Shown here in pieces: positions 56,546 through 64,000 of a stretch of DNA of 64,000 nt. The position numbers and the translations under genes are program-made. Positions within the stretch are counted from its first letter, which is position 1, and each line of letters opens with the position of its first letter. Source of the stretch: Sweltsa coloradensis (lineage: Eukaryota > Arthropoda > Insecta > Plecoptera > Chloroperlidae); NCBI GenBank assembly GCA_024449915.1, contig JAMZAV010000166.1, positions 1,240,001 to 1,304,000 on the forward strand, in the 5' to 3' direction. Below the pieces are notes generated by a model that worked only from the letters and a program-made list of their open reading frames with translations, was not told where the DNA came from and searched no databases.

Positions 56546-56978
56546 CCTAAAAAAAACTTAGCAAACACCGATTTCAACTTTTAAATGCAATGCAAAAAGC
56601 AACTTTACCATGCGTTTGTCAACACGAACAGCCACGACAGGAGCGAAGCGAAGCACTTCACAGTAAAGAAAAAACAACAAACTTCGCTGAATCAAGCGAC
56701 CTCCTAATGCTTCACTGTACCCCTTTTAAATTTTGGGTTTTGCGAGATATCAAAAATTTCGGGGGGAAATTGGAAAAAGAGGGCGTTTTCCAAAAAGCGA
56801 TTTGTTGTTTTTTGCCCCCATTTTTTGGTTGGCCCAAAAACGTAAAAAATTTCAAATTTTCTGCTCAAAGATAGGCCTAGGCCCCTAGAACATTTTGCCT
56901 TTTGCTCGTTTTAGAACTGTATGTTTTCAATAGATTGTATCCTTAGTTTTTACAATAAGTCTGCTACGCCACATTATA
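56546..56978. promoter_or_regulatory. Bidirectional promoter region between DDX18 and UBE2J1
   Basis: The 433 bp between the two divergent start codons must hold both 5' UTRs and promoters. I see no clear TATA box and no CpG-island-like composition. Part of it (from about 56720) lies in the stretch with inflated homopolymers, so motifs there cannot be trusted. A block GAGCGAAGCGAAG at about 56639-56651 matches the 5' motif of the Helentron-like elements in this window. Confidence 0.6.
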
Positions 56979-57015
56979 ATGGAATTTCAAGCAAAGTACA
57001 ACGTGAAGAGTCCAG
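56979..57015 (+). CDS. UBE2J1: UBE2J1 coding exon 1
   Basis: ATG then EFQAKYNVKSP, ending in phase 1 before a GTAAGC donor. The ortholog begins ME-x-x-YN-x-KSPAVKRLM, and the split Ala codon (G|CG) is completed by the exon at 62950. UBE2J1 (Ubc6e) is a tail-anchored E2 of the ER that works with E3 ligases in ER-associated degradation. The exon is short, but the exact phase and sequence fit to exon 2 make it convincing. Confidence 0.85.
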
Positions 57016-60000
57016 GTAAGCTAAGCGTAGGCCCTAGGCCTAGGCCTAGCCTGGGCCCGTGTTATTTAAAATAGGTTTCTTTGGGCTAGGCCTAGCTGGG
57101 CCCCTAGGGGGTGGTGGGGGGCTTTGGAGGGATGGATATCCCAAAGATAGGGGCCTACGGGGCTCTAGGCCTAGGTTTGGTAGCCTGGGCCTTTAGGCAA
57201 GCCAAGGTTATGGCGCAGGCACAATAGGCCTAGGCCCTACCACCTAGGCCCTACTAGGCCTAGGCTAGGCTAGGCCCTAGACCTCTTCCGATTCCTGGGC
57301 CTAGGCCTAGGCTAGCTAGGCCTAGCTATCAATTGAACCATCCATTGAAAAAACGGAGTGGATAGTCGTACGGTCAGCCGTATCCCCCGTATTACTAGGC
57401 CTTATTAGGCTAATAGCTTCAAACATTACAACGTAGTGTGGCAGAGTAGTAGGCCTAGGCCTAGGCTAGGGGTTTCCGAATTCTATGAAAAAAGGTCGGG
57501 GGGTTTTAAATTTTGGGTTTTGGGGCCTTTTTAAAACCGTAGCTAGGGAAAAAAATTACGTTATGAAATTAAAACCGGAGACTAAATTTACGGTAACAAA
57601 AAAATTTTCCCAAAGGGGATTTTTAAACGTTGCTTTTTTAAAACAAAAGCCCTTTTTTCAGGTCGTCTCCTTTTTTGCTTTTTTTAGTAAAAAAAAAAAC
57701 CCACAAGCCCTTTTAAACATCGCTATTTAAAAACAAGAGACCTTTTTGATGGGCCTAGGCCTAAATGTCGTTTTTTTGCTGTTTTGGGAAAAAAAAAAAT
57801 CTTCCAAGCCCTTTTAAAAAGTTCCCTTTTTAAAAAAACAAAAAATTTTTTTTGGGTTGTCGTCGTCCTTTTTTTTCCCTTTTTTAAAATTAAAAAAAAA
57901 AAACCCCCTTTCCAAGCCCTTTTAAAAGTTTTTTATTTTAAAAAACGGAGTGGATATTCGAGGGCATCCCGTAAAAATTTACTACACCTTTTCTTCCCGG
58001 CAGGGAGCAAAATTTTTTCTTTTGGTATGCCCAGTTTTTGATCAGTAGGAAAGGGCTGGGCCCTATTTTAGTTTTAAAAAAAATAGCGACTTTAAAAGGG
58101 TTTTTTGGTGGGTACTGTACTTTAATTTTTAATAGTGACTTTAAAAGGGTTTTTTGGGTACTTAGTTTTAAAAAATAGCGATTTTTAAAGGTTTTTTTGG
58201 TATTTTTCCGTTTTAAATAGCAAACTTTGGGCCCTAGCCTAGGCCTGCCTAGTGCTGGTCATAGTACGAAATAGCCCGCTAAATTTTAATATACACTATT
58301 CTTACGGCGCGCTGTTGATGAGTCACGTGATGAGAAAACCCAACCCAAAACACATACGTAAGAATAATTTCTAGTAATTTTAGGGTAGGGGCCGAAAAGA
58401 ATATCCTCCCCTTTAAAACAAAAGCCCTTTTTTAGGTGCCTCCCTACACGTCGGGTTGGTAGAGATGGGCCAAAGGCTTTTCCTTAAAATAGGCCGGGGG
58501 CCTAGCACTTTTTAAACGCTTTTATATCTAAAATTTGTTTTGGCGCCCGGGGCCGAATGTAGTAAAATCATTTGCAGAAAAAACATGGCCCCAAATAGAA
58601 GGGAAAAAAAAAAAACAAACCAAAAACGAAAATTTAAAACCGCCGACCTTTCGCATAGAATTCGGCCGCGCTAAACTCTTCCACAATGAAACTGTGATAT
58701 TTAAAAGCTTTTGGCCCCTAGTTAGGTGGTATCGTACTGCTACGGACGATTTGTTATTTTTTTAATTTGTCCGTAGCCTTAGGGTTTTAAAATAGCCATT
58801 TCCCTTAAAACTTTGTGGGCCCTTTTTATCGTTTTTTACCATTTTTATGTGGGTTTTCATTTTTTTTCAAAAAATGATTTCACTACATTGGGGCTTCGTC
58901 GAAAAAACCCCTTTCCCGCTTCGGGAAAAAATGTTTTTAAAAAAGTCCCCCAGGCCAATTTGGGGTTGCCATGGGCCCCAAATTTTAAAAATCAAGGGGG
59001 CCGGGGAAAAATCCTTTCAGGAAAAATAGCAGGGGGGTTTTGGGGGGGCGAAACCCCACAAAAAAAAAAAAAAAAAAAAAGGTATTTTAGAGTGTTTTTA
59101 AAGGGGTCTGCCATCGTTCCCCTTTGTGACATTTGGAAGCACAATAAATTAAAACACAGCTTTTTACTATCAAAACATAAAAAATCAGTGGTAATTTTCT
59201 TTGTTAGCACAAAGTGCAGGGATTGTGCTTTAAAAAATAAATTTTTATTGGCCCTTAATAAATAAACTTTTAAAAAATTTGTAAAATAAAAAGCTGCGTT
59301 CCCCTTGTGAAAAAGGGAAAAACCGGGCTAAAATTTTGTGGGGCCTCCCATACTTTGCACCAATTTTTCTCCTAAAATATTCACGTTTTTTTTATGATTT
59401 TTTTTTTTTTAAAGTTTTATTATTTTTTCGGTTAAAGAGTATCAGAAATTTAGTTTTGGAATATTTTAAAAAATTGATGTTTAAAAACTGCTTTAATTAA
59501 AAAAGAAGTGTTTTCCCCTTTGTGACCGTTACCTTGGGACTATGGAAAATTTTTTACGAGTCAGAAGGAAAAAAAATCATTTTAAAAGGGCTTTTCCCAA
59601 TTTTTAAAAAATTTAAAAAATTAAAAGTACAATGAAAAAAGAAATTAAAAAGAAATAACACAAAGGAAAGGGCCTTTTTGGCTTGGGGGTAGGTCAATTA
59701 TACGATTATACAAAATTGCGGAAAAATTAAATTTTATTGAAGGTGAATAGTTTGAAGGAAATGGAACTCTGTTGAAGACAGTTTTTATAAATGCAGCATC
59801 CCCGTGTGAGAAATTTCCCAATTAGCAAGAATCATAAAATTTTTTAGGGAAAGGCCCTTTTTGTGATGATTTTAAATCATATAGGCTTAGTTTTTCCCAC
59901 AAAAAAAGGGCCCAGTCTTTTTATGCAAGCAGGGGTTTTGGGTCAAACAGGGAACCATTTTTGGATGCCTAAAAGGCACTGATTTTCTTTTTTTGGGCAG

Positions 60001-62949
60001 GTTAGGTATTAATTCAATGCAAACACCATTGTGCTCTCATCTACAAGTAGTTTTGGGTTTAAAAGTTACCCTTGTGACATACGGGGCATGTTACCCCCCC
60101 GTTAACCCCCTTTTTACCAATTTTATTTCCATTTTCAAGGCAGAGCAAAAAGCACCGGATGCCCATTTTTTTAGAGTAAACTTTTTAAAGGCCCTGGCAA
60201 GCTGGGGTAAAAAAATTCCAGGGAGATAGCACCAAGGTACCAATTATCGAAAATTTTTTGTAGTTTTTTTTACCTTTGACAAATTTTACCCAAAGCTAGT
60301 TCTAGGGGTTTGTTGTTTTATGTCAATAAGTTCCCCGAGGTTTTTTAGACCTTTTTTCTTTAAAGTAGACAAACCTTTAATTGGGCAAAATTTTAAATTT
60401 TTTGGGATAAAAAATAAACCCTTAACTTTTTAAATTTTAAAAAACAACTTTGAAAAATGGAAAAAAAACTTTCCGAAATAGCTTTTCAAAAACTCAACTT
60501 TTAATGAAATTTGCCAAAAAAAAACTAGGAGAGATTTTTTTTTTTTTTGTTGGGGTTTTAAATAATGGGGGAATTTGAATTTTAAATAGATAGTAAAAAA
60601 AAAAAATCCCGCTTTAAAAAAAAACAATTTTTTTTACAATTTTTCCTTTCTAAAAGGGCACATTTGTTAAAGGGGCAGACCCTTAAGCTTTTAGATAAAA
60701 AAGCGGGGGACTGAAAGGGAATAACGAAATATTGGGTAGTTTTTTTAGGGGCCCAGTGCAAAAAAAAAAAACCAACAAAAATGCATTGGAATTTTTTGGG
60801 AAAACTAATTACACTTTTAAGAATAATTTAAAATTTTAAAAGAATGGAAAAGAGTTCCCCTGAGGTTTTTGCGATTACACGGTCACCCCCCCAACCCCCC
60901 CACCCCTATCATCAACACAACCCAAAATGCTGACTGTCCCCAAACCAAACCCAAATTTCCCCAAATTTTTAATTTACATTTTATCAGACAAAAAAGGTTT
61001 TATCATGTAGGATATAAATTTTCAGTTACCCTGCAAGTTTTGTGTATCTACTTTTACCCTTTTCCTGTGATTGATGATTTTAAAATTAAGTGCATAGTGG
61101 GTATGAAAATGTGTTTTTTGGATGAATCCCCCCAAATTTTATTTGTTTGATATGAATGTAAATGTAAATTTTTTTAAATTAATTTTACACCCCCTGGCAA
61201 GGGGTCAGCTTTACAAAAAAAATACAATTCAATACAAAAGTAATTTGGCACGCACCAAACGCCCGGCCCGTGGCCAAAAAGGTTTTTGCTGTTGATAGCT
61301 GCACCTTTTGGATGCAATATTTGATTTTTGTAAAATTTGGGCTTTTAAAAATTTTTTACCCAAAGGGGGGAAAAATTTGTCCCGCTGGGTGCATTGGGGG
61401 ACGCGGGACTTAAAATTTGGGTTCGGGGCTGTCCCGCCCAAAACGGGCGAATGGGAACCCCCAGGGCCCAATTTTTAAAAGGGAAAAGGGGCTTATCTCT
61501 AGCCCAAAATAGGACTTTTTGAAAAAAAGGGCCCAAAAAACCTTTTTTTTTTTTTTTAAAGGTTTTTCAAGTTTTTTGTTATTAAAAAAAACCAAAAAAG
61601 GGGGACGACGACGACAAAACCCAAAAAAGGGCTTTTGTTTAAAAAAAGCAACGTTTTAAAAGGGCTTGAAGGTTTTTTTTTTACTAAAAAAGCAAAAAGG
61701 ACGCGAAGGACCCCCAAATATTATTACGGTGGCCTCCATCCAATCAAACATTGGCCGTAAAGGGCCCACGAAATAATTTTTTTAAATAGTTAAAAAAGGT
61801 TTACCCTAACAACTAGCCACGGCCCTTTAAAAAAAATCATCTGCGAATTTTGATTCGCTAGGCCTACATTAGCCCAAAAGGGCCCTTCCCTTTTGCTGTG
61901 CAATATTTTAAAAAGGAAAAAAATATGTGTGGGGACCCGATGGGCTTGACTCTTTTGGTAAAGAGGCTCTGCTTCCCAAAGCGAAGGCGAGGGGTTCCCA
62001 TTACCGCTTTAGGCAAAATATTTTTAAATTTTTGATATGGACCAAACCGCGACGCATTGGGCCCGCAGAATCACCGTAAAGCGGGCCCCTTTTAGAGCGA
62101 TAGGCCATACTTAAGCAGCCCGTAGATCCCACGCAGACTCGAAAACGATGTTAAAAAATTTGTGATTTCAATTAGGAAAACTTTAAACGGGTTTTAAAGC
62201 CTTATTTCCTTTAGTGTAAAACTGGGAAAGGGGGGCGGGGGGGGTGCATTTTTAAAAAGGCTATGCCCCCTTCTAGGCCCAGGCCATAAAAACTTTTCTT
62301 AAAAAACTCAGTTTTTGGGTTTAAAAATTTCTAAAAACTAAATTTTAAAATTTTTGAAAGTCTTTTTTAAAACCTAAAAGGTAGGCCTGAATAAGGGTTC
62401 CCTATTCAAAACGATTTTCATAAACCGAGGGTTTTTCAATGCATTTGGGTTTTGTGAAACCTTTAATTTAAAAACGAAAACCCAAAAAGAAACCCTCATG
62501 CCTTTTTATCACCATTGCCCGCGGAGGGGGTTGAATTTTTTTTTTTTAATGTTTTTTTTTTTTGCTAATTATTATTAGGGGCCCACTTATATTAGGTGTA
62601 AAGGCCCATACATAAAAACCCAGGCCTAGTTTTTCAGAGGTTTGGGAAAAAGGTCCCGGCCTCCCGCAGTGCGTGCCGGAGCAGGGTCCCCGGGGGGCTG
62701 AGGGCCGAATTCTGCGTTAGAAAAATATAAATAAACCCGGGGGTGGTAGGAGGGTGGGGATCCCGAGTATCCCAAAACCCCCCCAAAAAAAAAAAAAGAA
62801 GGATTTCCCTATAAATACCGTAAAAAAAAAATAAATTAGAACAAACCCATGCAAGTTTTTTTGAAGTTTTTAAAGTTTTCCCCGTGCAAATGTGTGTCAC
62901 TTCTCACAATAAAAAGTAAAGAGATCAGAAAAGTTTTTTTTGTTTTTAG
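57016..62949 (+). other. UBE2J1 intron 1, with abnormal homopolymer-inflated sequence
   Basis: A GT-AG intron of 5.9 kb. Apart from cleaner islands (57.0-57.48 kb, about 58.24-58.38 kb) it is filled with runs of four or more identical bases of all four kinds. A repeat unit that is clean at 55.55-55.80 kb recurs on the other strand at 58.0-58.25 kb with bases replaced by their neighbours and runs lengthened. Two blocks, about 57480-57930 and 61540-61740, are inverted copies of each other. Short ORFs here are not credible genes. Confidence 0.7.
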
Positions 62950-63153
62950 CGGTCAAGAGATTGATGCGCGAAGCTTGTGAACTGCAGGAATCTACCGAAG
63001 AATATTGGGCACATCCATTGGAAGACAATTTATTTGAATGGCACTTTACTGTAAGGGGTCCACCAGCCACAGATTTGATGGTGGAGTTTACCATGGCCGA
63101 ATTCTTTACCAGCTGAGTATCCAATGAAACCTCCAAATATTATACTTTTAACG
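62950..63153 (+). CDS. UBE2J1: UBE2J1 coding exon 2 (UBC fold, N-terminal half); two frameshifts
   Basis: Acceptor TTTTTAG, then VKRLMREACELQ, HPLEDNLFEWHFTVRGPP, and up to PMKPPNIILLT before a GTACGT donor. These are hallmark UBE2J1 residues; UBE2J2 differs here (ILEWHYVVRGP). The catalytic Cys lies in a later exon outside the window. One T is missing from the Asp-Phe-Asp-Gly-Gly segment (about 63075) and one from the Leu-Leu-Pro segment (about 63107), so a literal reading stops early. Restoring both lets the frame join the flanking conserved codons, which points to homopolymer errors. No further UBE2J1 exon is recognisable before 64000. Confidence 0.93.
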
Positions 63154-64000
63154 GTACGTTATCCTACAGGCAGAGTGTGCGTGTACCTCTAATTATTAGA
63201 TGTTTAGGTAGGCTACTGTGAACATAAAGCAAGTAGGCACAGCCGCACAAGCCTAGCCCTATAGTGCAAGGCATAAAACCTTTAGTCAACTGTCATCTTG
63301 GCCTACTACAATTAGTGGTTGTAAATACTCACATAGCCTGAGGCCTGTAGGCCCAAGACGATGGCAGCTATCTGTGTATATCTGTATTTATGTGTATGTT
63401 GCCTTTGTGTACCATGTAGGTCTAGATCAGGTCTATTTATATAACTTTCTACTCTAGTTCAAAAGAAACTGAAACAATGAGATAGCACAAATGTAGGCTT
63501 GGCTTGTTTGCTGCCATAACTGTTTGTGATGAGGTTCAAGGTGCTAACACCAGGTGGCAGTTAAGTTTGAAATCTTACCAAAATTTTGACAAGATCTTGA
63601 TTGTAGGTAGGCCTATCTTGTTTCTAACCAAGTTTTTGTCAAGAATCATGATCTTGGTTGCAAGTTCTTGACCAGATTTTTCAGCAGGGATTCTTGGCAA
63701 GATCTTGGCAAGATACGTATTCGTATTGTATATCCATTGCAATTTAAACCTACAAGAATAATAAATTGAAAAAATAGGCTGCGATTTACAGGAATTATTT
63801 TAGTGACAATGGTTTTGTTTTTAGAAAAAAAATGTTTGCGATTTGTCTGGCTGTGAAAATGCAGTGCCCAAGGTGTATCGAATCTTGCACGCTCAAGGTA
63901 CCTCCAATTAATAGAGCTGGGAGATTGAATAAACCTTGCATTCTTTATACGTATTTTGAACTGGCTATGTTTTCCATAGTATTGTCACAGATGATAGACT
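63154..64000 (+). other. UBE2J1 intron 2 (start only)
   Basis: No exon with UBE2J1 similarity is seen. An exon-shaped block at about 63821-63897 (after TTTTTAG, before GTACCT) does not encode the expected NGRF segment. Around 63585-63715 the palindrome CAAGATCTTG and close variants recur several times, forming a short degenerate repeat. Confidence 0.5.

Larger units (their letters stand above)
55780..57480. repeat. CTAGGCCTAGG-rich blocks
   Basis: Dense runs of overlapping TAGGCCTA and CCTAGG at 55810-55870, 56360-56405, 57020-57100 and 57220-57330. The words are palindromic, so orientation cannot be assigned. They surround the divergent DDX18/UBE2J1 start region and the three GGYACT elements, whose target duplications also contain CTAG. 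Confidence 0.8.

Noticed and set aside
58813..59265. 150-codon plus-strand frame in UBE2J1 intron 1
   Set aside because: It lies in the homopolymer-inflated stretch. Poly-Phe, poly-Lys and poly-Gly runs reflect the artefact.
63821..63897. UBE2J1 exon 3
   Set aside because: Flanked by plausible AG and GT, but no frame encodes the NGRF and ICLSISG segments expected next, so it is probably not an exon.

Overview
The window is eukaryotic nuclear DNA: it is AT-rich, most of it is noncoding, the genes are split by GT-AG introns, and it is packed with transposon and SINE debris. Abundant TAGGCCTA-type words, tRNA-like SINEs, CR1/Jockey-like and RTE-like LINE fragments, and a DDX18 protein close to the vertebrate form suggest a marine invertebrate deuterostome such as an echinoderm or hemichordate. 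That placement is inference and is not proven by the window.

Two genes are certain. DDX18 (a Has1-type DEAD-box RNA helicase for ribosome biogenesis) runs on the minus strand from a start codon at 56545 to a stop at 34513, in seven coding exons that join in phase to about 632 residues. UBE2J1 (an ER-anchored ubiquitin-conjugating enzyme) starts at 56979 on the plus strand. Its first two coding exons are in the window and the rest lies beyond position 64000. The two start codons are 433 bp apart, head to head, so they probably share a bidirectional promoter.

Region by region: 1-25.9 kb has no gene I can recognise. It holds copies of a tRNA-derived SINE, two near-tandem copies of a Helentron-like element (7990-9503), a tRNA-like foldback between two AAT microsatellites (10.1-10.6 kb), and another Helentron-like element (18676-19400). 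The 25.9-29.6 kb stretch is LINE debris on the minus strand with a hairpin repeat, an inverted fragment and a SINE. The 30.0-33.3 kb stretch holds TIR elements, including a three-level nest. From 34.4 to 56.5 kb is the DDX18 gene, whose introns carry at least six TIR elements with visible target-site duplications, a cluster of Helentron-like elements (47.2-50.3 kb), a second tRNA-like foldback and LINE fragments. At 55259-56266 three short elements sit side by side, each with an 8-bp target-site duplication and a shared terminus GGYACTNTTTCGG. From about 56.7 to 62.9 kb, largely UBE2J1 intron 1, the sequence shows abnormal homopolymer inflation that looks like a base-calling or polishing artefact.

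The conserved exons of both genes carry single-base indels (three in DDX18, two in UBE2J1 exon 2). Splice sites and flanking codons are otherwise intact, so I read these as sequence errors, not as gene death.
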